From contig CAKOJO010000004.1 of the NCBI GenBank assembly GCA_934090595.1, positions 1 through 40,855 on the forward strand: 40,855 bases of DNA, written 5' to 3'. How positions within the stretch are numbered: the first letter of the stretch is position 1; the number at the start of each line of letters is the position of its first letter. Position numbers and translations under genes: made by a program. The notes beneath the pieces were generated by a model. The model was not told the DNA's origin. It was given only the letters and a program-made list of their open reading frames with translations, and searched no databases. Positions 30,048-38,218 of this stretch are shown one piece after another. Origin of the DNA: an uncultured Bacilli bacterium (lineage in GTDB: Bacteria; Bacillota_I; Bacilli_A; RF39; UBA660).

Positions 30048-30569
30048 TTAATCTACCTCCATTTTTTCCTCTTTTATTTGTTTTTCTAGTTTTCTTCTTT
30101 TGCAACCTTTTTTGGGTCTAAAACGAAATTCCGTTATGATTAGTCTTATCATTTTATGATTGTTATGTAATTTAAAGTATGCAAGTGCTTGCTCTAATTG
30201 ATTATCACTCATAAATGGTAAATCTTCTTCAGTAACATCACTATAGTCATCGATTGTATCGTCTAAAAAGATTACTTCAATGTTTGAATTATCTGTTTGT
30301 AATACATAGTTGTTTTCATCTAATAGTAACGGATTATCGTATGCTATAATTTTATGTTTTGAATCTTTTACAAGGATTATTTTTCCTTTTTTAACGTTTT
30401 CTTCGTTTATTTCTTCTTGCTTGGTTTTTTTGATATCTGGTAATAACACATCTAAGTCAGAGTGTGTTAGATTTGAAAACATATTCTTTTTGAATCCATA
30501 GTATTTTTGTAAGAATCCATTTATTGTAAAGAAATATGTTTCATTTACTTTTAAGTTTTTTATTTTCAT
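30048..30569 (-). CDS. Unknown protein in the T-box thrS operon
   Basis: 173 residues from ATG at 30569; a TTG at 30587 is possible but GGGGG sits 5-6 nt before the ATG. The protein is soluble, with an acidic middle (FLDDTIDDYSDVTEEDLPFMSD) and a strongly basic C terminus (RFRPKKGCKRRKLEKQIKEEK). The middle can be read as a small mixed alpha/beta domain; no known motif is visible. The position between the T-box and thrS, 1 nt before thrS, says its level follows threonine-tRNA charging. A role with thrS, tRNA or translation is plausible but unproven; the basic tail suits nucleic-acid binding. Confidence 0.7.
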   Translation of the reverse strand: MKIKNLKVNETYFFTINGFLQKYYGFKKNMFSNLTHSDLDVLLPDIKKTKQEEINEENVKKGKIILVKDSKHKIIAYDNPLLLDENNYVLQTDNSNIEVIFLDDTIDDYSDVTEEDLPFMSDNQLEQALAYFKLHNNHKMIRLIITEFRFRPKKGCKRRKLEKQIKEEKMEVD

Positions 30570-30593
30570 ATTATACCCCCAGTACAAAGTCTA

Positions 30594-30800
30594 AATAAAA
30601 AAACGTCCCTTTATCAAGGAGCGTTTAAACGCGGTACCATCCTACCTTATAACTTAAAACTATAACGGAGTTATCCGGTCTCTATTTCTAGAACAGTTTA
30701 AAGGTAGTAATCTATATTTTGTTATATTAGTTTTCACCAAATACTAACTCTCTTTGATAACTTAATATAAATCGTGTCCTTATCAAAACTTTTATAGATT
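30594..30800 (-). promoter_or_regulatory. T-box riboswitch (threonine)
   Basis: Read on the minus strand the leader has AAGG at the 5' base, an AGAGAG segment, a distal loop with GGTGAAA, then GATTACTACCTT closing stem I. The specifier is read as ACU (Thr), followed by A and CCUU that pairs with the 5' AAGG. The antiterminator carries AGGATGGTACCGCG (30643-30630), the T-box hallmark, and the terminator follows. The tRNA-Thr acceptor end binds the UGGU/ACC bulge. The controlled genes are the unknown gene and thrS. Confidence 0.92.
30597..30624 (-). terminator. T-box terminator
   Basis: AACGCTCCTT pairs with AAGGGACGTT (one mismatch, one wobble) around GATA, then TTTTTT on the minus strand. 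It competes with the antiterminator. Confidence 0.85.
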
Positions 30801-30801
30801 T

Positions 30802-30830
30802 ATTTTAACATATCAATGGTGCTTGGTCAA
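30802..30830 (-). promoter_or_regulatory. Promoter of the T-box/thrS operon
   Basis: Minus strand: TTGACC (30830-30825), 17 bp, TAAAAT (30807-30802). Start near 30795. Confidence 0.65.
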
Positions 30831-30840
30831 TATATTTTAT

Positions 30841-30878
30841 GTTATTCGTGTTGTTATGTGTTATTCTTGTTGTTATGT
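30841..30878. repeat. 19-bp tandem repeat, two copies
   Basis: GTTATTCGTGTTGTTATGT at 30841-30859 and GTTATTCTTGTTGTTATGT at 30860-30878 differ at one base; more degenerate TTGTTATTG-like units follow to about 30905. It lies upstream of the thrS promoter in a GT-rich stretch. Confidence 0.6.
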
Positions 30879-30956
30879 TTTGTGTTTTATTGTTATTGTT
30901 AATTCTTTTTTAAAATGATACCACGAGTTTGGAAAAATTATAAATTCATTTACATG

Positions 30957-31880
30957 TTAATTTTGAATATCATAGTTATTTTCTCCAAAATCATAATTGT
31001 TTAAGACAGAACAGTTTCCATCATCATAAGAATAACAAGGGTAAGCATATTGTTCTTCTTTTCTTCCATCTATTTCTTTGATATTTATTACATTAATAAC
31101 AAGTGCATTATATCCATCATTATCTTTAATTTTGTCAAAGATACCTTCCACTTCATACCATGTATTCTCTTTTATTTTGTTTAAATCATATTTTGCAAAA
31201 AATCCACCAAACCCAGCATCTGCAGCACAACAACTTATAATATACTTTCCAATAGAGAAATAACCTGTTGGCATGTACTGCAATTTTTTTACTGCAAATC
31301 CTCTTACTCTAATTTTTTTACCAACAAAATAATTAATATTATATCCACTCATATCAGGATAAGTCAGGATTACCGTAAGCATTGAATAACTTGCATCTAC
31401 TACATCATAGTCAACTGTAGAAAAATCATACTCAGGTTCAGGAGTTACTATTTCCTCATTATTATTTTTTTCTGTGTTATTCTCTTCTTTACTTGTCTCT
31501 TCATTTGTTTGTTCTTCTTGATTTGTATTTGACTCTTCTTTATTTTCAATTTGTTCCTCATCATTAGAAATTACTTTATTGCTTGTATTTTTATATAATG
31601 TATTACGATTATTTGCTAAACTAGCAGTTAATCTTCCGTCTCCCGCAAATACAAGCATAACTATTGGTAATAATAATATTATATCAGTAAACTTAAACTT
31701 ATATGAAATATGAGTATTTAAACATAATACAAGTCCAATTATTAAAAGTGGCACTACTGACCAAATTATGTATTTTTGCATTTGAGGTGCTAAATAATTA
31801 CCTAGATTACCAGTTAATTTAACATAAAGAATTAATGCTACATATATTAAACAAATTATTCCTAAAAAACGTTTTCTCAT
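30957..31880 (-). CDS. TIGR03943-family partner of the YcgR-type permease
   Basis: 307 residues from ATG at 31880, where GGGAGG lies 6 nt upstream; a longer start at 31904 lacks this. Three or four hydrophobic helices at the N terminus (about 1-85) are followed by a linker rich in Glu, Asn and Thr and a C-terminal domain (NYFVGKKIRVRGFA, CCAADAGFGGFF, WYEVEGIFD). This is the TIGR03943 (YcgQ) family, which accompanies the YcgR permease in B. subtilis, where the pair is Zur-regulated. Overlap with the permease gene is 4 nt. It is the last gene of the zinc operon. Confidence 0.8.
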   Translation of the reverse strand: MRKRFLGIICLIYVALILYVKLTGNLGNYLAPQMQKYIIWSVVPLLIIGLVLCLNTHISYKFKFTDIILLLPIVMLVFAGDGRLTASLANNRNTLYKNTSNKVISNDEEQIENKEESNTNQEEQTNEETSKEENNTEKNNNEEIVTPEPEYDFSTVDYDVVDASYSMLTVILTYPDMSGYNINYFVGKKIRVRGFAVKKLQYMPTGYFSIGKYIISCCAADAGFGGFFAKYDLNKIKENTWYEVEGIFDKIKDNDGYNALVINVINIKEIDGRKEEQYAYPCYSYDDGNCSVLNNYDFGENNYDIQN

Positions 31881-32896
31881 AATAAGCCTCCCATAAGAAC
31901 ACATGATATAAATATGATTATAAATATAAGTAGTATTAAAGTAATAACAAAACTCTTTTTATAATTACCAAATAATACTATTGTATTTTTTATATCTATC
32001 ATTGGTCCTAATAAAAGATAAGCCATTATAGGAGTAATACCAAATGAATTAAGAAGTGATTTACCTACAAATGAATCAGATGTAGAACAAAGAGATATTA
32101 AGTAAGCAAAAAGCATTAAAACTAGTATGGCAAGTATTCTATTCTCATTAAACATAAGTAATATTTGTCTTGGAAGTAATACTTGAACTAAACTTGCAAT
32201 AACAGCACCAAACATTAAATATTTTACAACATCAAACATATCATAAGCAGTATGTTTGAATATAAATAGTATGTCGTTTTTTAATGATCGTTTTTCTTCT
32301 CTTTCCTCATGAATTTCTTCTACATCACAATCAACCATTAAATCTTTAAAATCATTATCTATTTCATCGTGATCATGTTCATGCTCGTGATGATGATGGC
32401 ATTCATGATTGTGTTCATGATGATGACAACAGCATTCTTCATTTTCATCACTATTATTAATAGTAACCTTGCCTTTAAATATAAGTCCCATTATCACACC
32501 AATTATAAAGGCAATTCCTATCCCTAGAATTAATCTTAACCAAAATATCTGGGGATTAGTTCTATAAAATGCTGAATATGTTGAAAGTAATACAACAGGA
32601 TTTATAATTGGAGAAGCAAGCATAAATGAAATTGCTACATTAAGTGGTACTTTTTTCTTAATAAGTCTTTTTGATACAGGAATAACTGCACAATCGCAAG
32701 CTGGTAAGAAAAATCCTAAAAATATTCCCATGAAAGAACCTAAAACTACATTCTTGGGTATTAATTTTGCCATTGTATCATTACTAACATATCTTTCTAT
32801 TACCGAAGATATTAAAGAACCTAAAAGTAGAAATGGCAAACTTTCAAAAAAGATTGAAATAAATATTATTGAAATATTTTTTATTATATCCATCAT
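31877..32896 (-). CDS. YcgR-type (DUF318) permease with His-rich loop
   Basis: 339 residues with about eight helices in two halves: SLPFLLLGSLISS and GFFLPACDCAVIPVSKRL in the first, CSTSDSFVGKSLL and LLLGPMIDIKNTI in the second, the typical DUF318/UPF0718 permease. Between them lies a His/Cys-rich loop (CCCHHHEHNHECHHHH, then HEHDHDE) that could bind zinc. In B. subtilis YcgR is a Zur-regulated permease of unsettled direction. Here it lies inside a znu operon with zur. AAGGAG precedes the ATG at 32896. Confidence 0.88.
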   Translation of the reverse strand: MMDIIKNISIIFISIFFESLPFLLLGSLISSVIERYVSNDTMAKLIPKNVVLGSFMGIFLGFFLPACDCAVIPVSKRLIKKKVPLNVAISFMLASPIINPVVLLSTYSAFYRTNPQIFWLRLILGIGIAFIIGVIMGLIFKGKVTINNSDENEECCCHHHEHNHECHHHHEHEHDHDEIDNDFKDLMVDCDVEEIHEEREEKRSLKNDILFIFKHTAYDMFDVVKYLMFGAVIASLVQVLLPRQILLMFNENRILAILVLMLFAYLISLCSTSDSFVGKSLLNSFGITPIMAYLLLGPMIDIKNTIVLFGNYKKSFVITLILLIFIIIFISCVLMGGLL

Positions 32897-33714
32897 TTTC
32901 TCCTTATCTTTAAGAATGAAATTATTTTAAATATAAAGAAGATAATTAGATTAATAATTACAATTGTAGAACCAGTTGGATATTCATTTACAAATGATAA
33001 AGTAAGTCCTACACTAAATGATATTATACTTATAACAACACTTGATATGACAACACTTTTAAATGTTTTAAAATATTGCATTGAGGATAGTGTTGGAAAA
33101 ATAATTAAACTTGATATTAAAAGTGAACCCATAAGTCTCATACCTAGAACTACTACTATTGAACATAAACTTGCAAAAATCATATTATAAATATCTGTTT
33201 TAATTCCTATTGATTTGGCAAACTTTTCATCAAATGTTATAGCAAATATTTTATTGTAAGAAAGAATATATAATAAGATTACTAATATTGTTAAGATTAC
33301 ACTTATAACTACATCATGACTATTTATTGATAAGATACTTCCAAATAAGTAATTATTTATATCAGTATTTACACCCTTTGTTACAGAAATAGCAAATGTT
33401 CCAATAGCAAGAGAACTACTTGATACTAGTGCAATCATGGAATCTCCATGTACTTTGCTACTATCATTTAATTTTAAGATAAAGAAGGATACGATTATAA
33501 CAATGGGAATAGCAAATTCTAAAGGGGCAAATCCCATTATAGTAGCAATAGCAAACGCACCAAATCCAACATGAGATAGTCCATCTCCTATCATAGAGTT
33601 TCTCTTTAAAACTAAAGATGAACCAATTAATGATGCACATAAAGAAATTAATAATCCGACAATAAATGCTCTAATCATAAATGAATATGAAAACATATCA
33701 AATATATTACTCAT
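32893..33714 (-). CDS. znuB: Zinc ABC transporter permease ZnuB
   Basis: 273 residues, eight or nine membrane helices of the ABC-3 family. Conserved segments are GDGLSHVGFGAFAIA (about 43-57), the coupling region and RLMGSLLISSLIIFPTLS near residue 190. It forms the membrane channel for Zn2+ (or Mn2+) with ZnuA and ZnuC. It overlaps znuC by 8 nt and the permease gene by 4 nt. Zinc specificity follows from the neighbouring zur and the His-rich loop of ZnuA, as ABC-3 systems for manganese look alike. Confidence 0.92.
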   Translation of the reverse strand: MSNIFDMFSYSFMIRAFIVGLLISLCASLIGSSLVLKRNSMIGDGLSHVGFGAFAIATIMGFAPLEFAIPIVIIVSFFILKLNDSSKVHGDSMIALVSSSSLAIGTFAISVTKGVNTDINNYLFGSILSINSHDVVISVILTILVILLYILSYNKIFAITFDEKFAKSIGIKTDIYNMIFASLCSIVVVLGMRLMGSLLISSLIIFPTLSSMQYFKTFKSVVISSVVISIISFSVGLTLSFVNEYPTGSTIVIINLIIFFIFKIISFLKIRRK

Positions 33715-34387
33715 GATGCACCTTCTTTATAAAATCTTCTGTTGTTCCATAAAAAATGTCATCTTCTCTTAAAGAAAGTATTTTATTGCCAATTAAATTG
33801 TTATGATCTAAGTCATGAGTAATCATTATAATTGTTATATTATAGTTCTTATTCAAATCTATTAATATATCATATAAGTTTTTCTTTGATTTACTATCAA
33901 GGTTATTAGAGGGTTCATCAAGTATAAGTAATTTTGAAGTAGCACAAAGACTTCTTGCAAGTAAAACTTTTTGTCTTTGTCCACCTGAAAGTTCTGAAAA
34001 GTGTTTGTTTTTTAAGTTTTCAATACCAAGTATTTTTAAGTTTTTAATAGCTAACTTTTTATCTTCTTTTGTATAAAATAAACTCATTCTCTTTTTATTT
34101 AAAGTTCCAGATAATACAATTTCTAAAACTGATGCTGGAAAATTAGAATCTACCTTTGTTTCTTGTGGCATGTATCCTATAAAATTTTGCTTAAGATTAT
34201 TAAAAGTAATAGTACCAGAAATAGGTTTTATAAGCCCAAGTATTCCTTTTATTAAAGTGGATTTACCTGAGCCATTTGGACCTACTACACACAAAAACGC
34301 ATTTTCTTCTATTTTTAAATTAATATTTTTAAGGACGATATTACCATCATATCCTAAAGATAGATTTTTAATATCTATTAAACTCAT
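33707..34387 (-). CDS. znuC: Zinc ABC transporter ATPase ZnuC
   Basis: 226 residues. Walker A GPNGSGKST (about 38-46), Q-loop (GYMPQET), signature LSGGQRQKVLLARSL (about 133-147) and Walker B LLILDEPSNNLD are all present, with the H-loop at ITHD. It powers zinc uptake through ZnuB. Its start overlaps the znuA stop by 1 nt and its end overlaps znuB by 8 nt, so the three subunits are translationally coupled. The ribosome binding site is weak, consistent with coupling. Confidence 0.94.
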   Translation of the reverse strand: MSLIDIKNLSLGYDGNIVLKNINLKIEENAFLCVVGPNGSGKSTLIKGILGLIKPISGTITFNNLKQNFIGYMPQETKVDSNFPASVLEIVLSGTLNKKRMSLFYTKEDKKLAIKNLKILGIENLKNKHFSELSGGQRQKVLLARSLCATSKLLILDEPSNNLDSKSKKNLYDILIDLNKNYNITIIMITHDLDHNNLIGNKILSLREDDIFYGTTEDFIKKVHHE

Positions 34388-35358
34388 TAGTTAAGAGCTT
34401 CTTTTAAAACTTTAGTATTTTCTTCCATAATATCTACATAAGTTACACCAGCATCAAAATCCTTTTGTGAAATATTATGAGCAGTATTAAATTCTAATAC
34501 TTTAGCACCTGTTTCTTTACTGATTGCTTCAGCTATTTTTCCATTTGATAATTCTATATGGAATACTACAGGTATTTTATCTTCTTTTACTTTATCAACT
34601 AAATAAGATATTGTTTTTGCACTCGCTTCGGTTTGAGCAGAACATCCTGGAAAAGCAGCATAATATTTAAGATTATATTCATCTACAAAATAACGAAGTG
34701 GGAATCTATCTCCAAATATTATTTCTTTTCTTTTAGCATTTTTAACTATATCTTTAAATTCATTATCTATTTTTTCTAGCTTGTCAGTATATTCTTTAGC
34801 ACTATCTTCATATACTTTTTTATTATCATTATCAATAGATACTACTTCATCTCTTAATGCGTTTACAATTTTAATAGCATTTACTGGACTAGTCCAAACA
34901 TGTTCATCATATTCTACTTCTTCTTCATCATGATGTTCTTCCTCTTCTTCATGTTCTTCATCTTCCATACCCTCTACTATTTCTTCTTCTTTAACATCTA
35001 CTAAATCCATCATTTTAATTACTTTAGTCTTATCAGTATCAATGTCATCCAAAATATCACTGATCCATTCATCTGACTCACCACCAGTATAAATAAACAA
35101 ATCACTATTCTTTATACCAATAATATCTTGTGGTGTTGGTTCAAAATCATGAGATTCAGCACCCGGCTTTAATAACATTTTTAATTCTACATCTTTGTTA
35201 TCTTTTACTACAGCACGAGCAAAGTCATAGCTTGGAAAATTTGTAGTTACAATAGTTAGTTTATTTTCATTATCTTTATTTTTATTGCATCCTGTTAAAC
35301 TTACTATACTAAAAACAGCCACAACAAAAACTAATAATATTTTACTTATTTTTTTCAT
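34387..35358 (-). CDS. znuA: Zinc-binding lipoprotein ZnuA
   Basis: 323 residues from ATG at 35358; GGAGG is 6 nt upstream (a longer start at 35370 would include it). The lipoprotein signal ends in LTGC. It belongs to the cluster A-I solute-binding family: TNFPSYDFARAV, KPGAESHDFEPTPQD (His ligand), EYDEHVWTSP (His ligand) and a C-terminal IPVVFHIELSNG. A very acidic, His-containing loop (about 130-150: EDEEHEEEEEHHDEEE) is the zinc-specific trait. Upstream is the CPIC membrane protein (28 bp). Confidence 0.94.
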   Translation of the reverse strand: MKKISKILLVFVVAVFSIVSLTGCNKNKDNENKLTIVTTNFPSYDFARAVVKDNKDVELKMLLKPGAESHDFEPTPQDIIGIKNSDLFIYTGGESDEWISDILDDIDTDKTKVIKMMDLVDVKEEEIVEGMEDEEHEEEEEHHDEEEVEYDEHVWTSPVNAIKIVNALRDEVVSIDNDNKKVYEDSAKEYTDKLEKIDNEFKDIVKNAKRKEIIFGDRFPLRYFVDEYNLKYYAAFPGCSAQTEASAKTISYLVDKVKEDKIPVVFHIELSNGKIAEAISKETGAKVLEFNTAHNISQKDFDAGVTYVDIMEENTKVLKEALN

Positions 35359-35398
35359 TACATCCTCCATCTTTAATTTACTATTTTAAAGATGGATT

Positions 35399-35695
35399 TT
35401 AATTGTTTAGTCTAACTTTAAGACCCACTAATGTGGAATCTATAATATTATATTTGTAATTCTTATAACAAACATTTTTTGCATAAATTATATATAATAA
35501 GATTATACTTATTTCACCAAAACCAAAACCTATATTTTTCAAATTATCTTCAGTTTGATGAATTAATATACATATAGGACAATCTTCAGTATGAGTACAG
35601 TCATGATTATAGTTCTTTAGTAGAAAGCAAAAATTTAGTATTATTGATACTAATAAACTAATAACTAAAAATTTATATATTCTTTTGCTACCCAT
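35399..35695 (-). CDS. Small membrane protein with HDC/CPIC motif in zinc operon
   Basis: 98 residues: an N-terminal helix (about 7-27), then NHDCTHTEDCPICILIHQ with two His and three Cys near residues 30-47, and a second helix (about 58-72). The HDC....DCPIC pattern is common in short membrane proteins of gut Firmicutes, often near zinc-uptake genes. A metal-sensing or metal-handling role is plausible; none is demonstrated. AGGAGG precedes the ATG. It sits between zur (12 bp) and znuA (28 bp). Confidence 0.68.
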   Translation of the reverse strand: MGSKRIYKFLVISLLVSIILNFCFLLKNYNHDCTHTEDCPICILIHQTEDNLKNIGFGFGEISIILLYIIYAKNVCYKNYKYNIIDSTLVGLKVRLNN

Positions 35696-35707
35696 AAAAA
35701 ATTCCTC

Positions 35708-36112
35708 CTATCTTTTGTTTTTGCATTTATTACATAATCCTGTAATTATTATATTGTCATTTTTAACTTTAAATGAATGGTTCTTTAAAACATGATTAAT
35801 AAAATCATTAATGCAGTCACAGTCAACATGAGTAACAATGCCACACTTATCACATTTTAAGTAGAAATGATTATCACATTCACAACTTTCTAAATATTGA
35901 TAATTTGCAATACCATTTTCATATATCTTCTTTAAAATATTATTTTTTTCTAAATCTTCCAAATGTCTATATATTGTTGTAAGTCCAATATTTAGGTTAT
36001 CATTTTTCATTTTCTCATAAAGTTCTTTTGAACTAAATAAATTATTCATATTTTTTATATAATTATTTATTAGTTCTTTCTGTTTTGTATTATAATTTTC
36101 TCTATTACTCAT
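35708..36112 (-). CDS. zur: Fur-family zinc regulator Zur
   Basis: 134 residues from ATG at 36112 (GGGTGA upstream); an ATG at 36175 would include leader sequence and overlap the -35 box. The winged-helix part (LFSSKELYEKM, GLTTIYRHLEDLEK) and the C-terminal metal domain (HFYLKCDKCG, then CNKC) fit Fur-type regulators with a structural Cys4 zinc site. Placement as first gene of a zinc-uptake operon makes Zur the best call; PerR or Fur is the alternative. It should repress this operon when zinc is high. Confidence 0.85.
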   Translation of the reverse strand: MSNRENYNTKQKELINNYIKNMNNLFSSKELYEKMKNDNLNIGLTTIYRHLEDLEKNNILKKIYENGIANYQYLESCECDNHFYLKCDKCGIVTHVDCDCINDFINHVLKNHSFKVKNDNIIITGLCNKCKNKR

Positions 36113-36126
36113 CGAATCACCCAATT

Positions 36127-36141
36127 TGAAAATGTTTTTCA
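36127..36141. promoter_or_regulatory. Candidate operator of the zur operon
   Basis: TGAAAA and TTTTCA flank TGT just downstream of the -10 and start site. Position suits repression by Zur, but the sequence does not match the B. subtilis Zur box closely. Confidence 0.35.
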
Positions 36142-36146
36142 TATTC

Positions 36147-36175
36147 ATTATAGCACTAATATTAAAAATAGACAA
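36147..36175 (-). promoter_or_regulatory. Promoter of the zinc operon
   Basis: Minus strand: TTGTCT (36175-36170), 17 bp, TATAAT (36152-36147). Start near 36140, giving a leader under 30 nt before the ATG at 36112. Confidence 0.75.
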
Positions 36176-36250
36176 TAGCTAATTAAAAGTATTTTTTCTT
36201 TTTCTTTTTTAAATTTCGTGTATTAATTTTGGATTTTATAAAATAATTAA

Positions 36251-36293
36251 AAAAGAGAACTTTCCTTTATTTTTCAGTGCGTTCTCTTTTTTT
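36251..36293 (-). terminator. Terminator of the dnaI-RNB unit
   Basis: AAAAGAGAAC (36251-36260) and GTTCTCTTTT (36281-36290) are perfect 10-bp arms with T runs outside on both strands. On the minus strand it follows the RNB gene. Confidence 0.8.
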
Positions 36294-36379
36294 GTTGTCT
36301 TTGTATTTCTTTATCTTACCGATATTTCATCTACAAAGGAATTAGTTCCAATGAATATTAATCATTAAATTTTTTTGTT

Positions 36380-38218
36380 TTATTTATTACTTAAAGTTTT
36401 GGCATATCTTTTGTAGTACTCTGCTAATTGAAGATTTTTTTGATTTAAATAGCTTATTTCTTTATCTAGATATTCTTCAAATGCATAGTATTCTTTGTCT
36501 GTTAACTTATCAAAATATAATTTATCTTGGCATTCGTTTACTAGGATATCTGCATATCTTCTGTTGGGTGAAGTGCTATAGCAATAATGATCTGTTTTTA
36601 TTGCATCATGGTGCATTGGTTTAGATGAGAAGTATGCTGTATTATTTATTGATTTAATTATTTTAATTATTTTTTTAGTATTTTCATCTGTTTGATTAAA
36701 GTGTTCAAAGTTGTTTTCTCTTTTATATTCAAAGTATCTATATGGTAATGGTAGATTATGTTCTTTAAAGTATTTGGCAACGTTTATATTATTAAACATC
36801 ATTAGTACTTCGATTAGACTTTCACTATTTACTTCATCTGGAGCACTATAATTATTTGATATTATGTCTTTTAATTCTTTTAGCATGTTTATTGTTCTTG
36901 TTATTTCACTTTGTTTGTATGATGATTCATTTACTCCTTGGTATGATAGATTTCTTTTTACTATTATAGGTCTTTTTTCTATACTAAAGTCTAATACTTC
37001 TCCAGTTTCTGATAGTGTATAGTTATATATTCTTGCAAGACGTCTTTTACCGGCGTCTAGTGACAAGATATTTTTTATTGTTTGTTCTGGAAACATTTCT
37101 AATGTTTTATCAGGTAAATATATACTTTGTGATCTTTTTCTTGCTTCTTGCATAGTTAATGTACTCATTTCATATAGACTATTTGGATCTGAAATATATA
37201 TTTTCAATTTATATTTATCATTTTCTTTTGATATAGAGAATGCATCATCTCTATTATAGTTATCAACACTATCTATTGAAAGAATAAAGTCTTGTGTGTC
37301 TGGATTTAGGTATTTATCTTGTCCTAGTTGATGATAGAGTTTACCTTCTTCGATTATGGCATATTCAAATGAAGTATTTATGTTATATAAGTTATTTATA
37401 GTACTCATACCAGGTTTATAGTTTCTATCATCTAAAATGTTTATTAGATGATTAACCCACTTAAACATTTTTATTCTTTTTCTATGTTCTATATTTTTAT
37501 GTTCTGTTAGTACTTGAAGGCATTTATTGATATTTTGTTTTATTATTTGTTTATCTATTCTTATTTTTTTGTTTTCAAATATAGTACTTATTACTGCTTC
37601 ATAATAACATAGATTATAGTTTATATCTTGATCCATATAATTAATTAGTTCTTTTATGTATTGATCTACTAATGTGTTTATAATATTATCATTTTCATTA
37701 TTGTAAGCATTAATTAAATAACCATTTTCTCTTATTATCTTTTCACTACTTGTTAGATCTTTTATTTCTATTAGTAAGTGTCTTATGATGTTATAGTTAT
37801 TAAGACTTGTTTTATTAATGTTTTCTTTGTTGTAGTCAATATTTAGTTCTAGGTTTTCTAGTCTATTTGCTATTTCTTTATAAATTACTATTTTTTCATT
37901 TGAGTTTCTTTTTGATTTGTCTATTGCTTTTATTTTTGATATTGTCTCTTCCATCAAGTAGTAGATTTTTATAGTGTTTATTTGGTCTTTCACATTTATA
38001 TTTTCTACTGTTTCATCTATATAGCTTAATAGTTTATAGATTCCAAAGTATGCTTTTTCTGGAATTATATCATCAGATACATAGTTTATTATATTTCTTA
38101 GTAGTTGCATTAAGTGTTCATATAGAGTTATATCGTCTTTTATATTTAATTTTTCTTTATATTCTTTTAATGATTTTGATTCTGTTAGTTTTTTGTATTT
38201 ACCTAGGATATTTTTCAT
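36380..38218 (-). CDS. RNB-domain protein with novel N-terminal helical region
   Basis: 612 residues. About 300 N-terminal residues are helical, charged and without recognised domain. From residue 311 an RNase II-type catalytic domain starts: SIDSVDNYNRDDAFSI, NPDTQDFI before it, and TSPNRRYADIL (549-559) at the end. In RNase II the site has four Asp at spacing 0, +6, +8, +9; here these are Asp316, Asn322, Asp324 and Asp325, so one is Asn. The cold-shock and S1 domains of RNase II/R are missing. It may be a weakened nuclease or an RNA-binding derivative. GGAGT precedes the ATG; it overlaps dnaI by 4 nt. Confidence 0.8.
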   Translation of the reverse strand: MKNILGKYKKLTESKSLKEYKEKLNIKDDITLYEHLMQLLRNIINYVSDDIIPEKAYFGIYKLLSYIDETVENINVKDQINTIKIYYLMEETISKIKAIDKSKRNSNEKIVIYKEIANRLENLELNIDYNKENINKTSLNNYNIIRHLLIEIKDLTSSEKIIRENGYLINAYNNENDNIINTLVDQYIKELINYMDQDINYNLCYYEAVISTIFENKKIRIDKQIIKQNINKCLQVLTEHKNIEHRKRIKMFKWVNHLINILDDRNYKPGMSTINNLYNINTSFEYAIIEEGKLYHQLGQDKYLNPDTQDFILSIDSVDNYNRDDAFSISKENDKYKLKIYISDPNSLYEMSTLTMQEARKRSQSIYLPDKTLEMFPEQTIKNILSLDAGKRRLARIYNYTLSETGEVLDFSIEKRPIIVKRNLSYQGVNESSYKQSEITRTINMLKELKDIISNNYSAPDEVNSESLIEVLMMFNNINVAKYFKEHNLPLPYRYFEYKRENNFEHFNQTDENTKKIIKIIKSINNTAYFSSKPMHHDAIKTDHYCYSTSPNRRYADILVNECQDKLYFDKLTDKEYYAFEEYLDKEISYLNQKNLQLAEYYKRYAKTLSNK

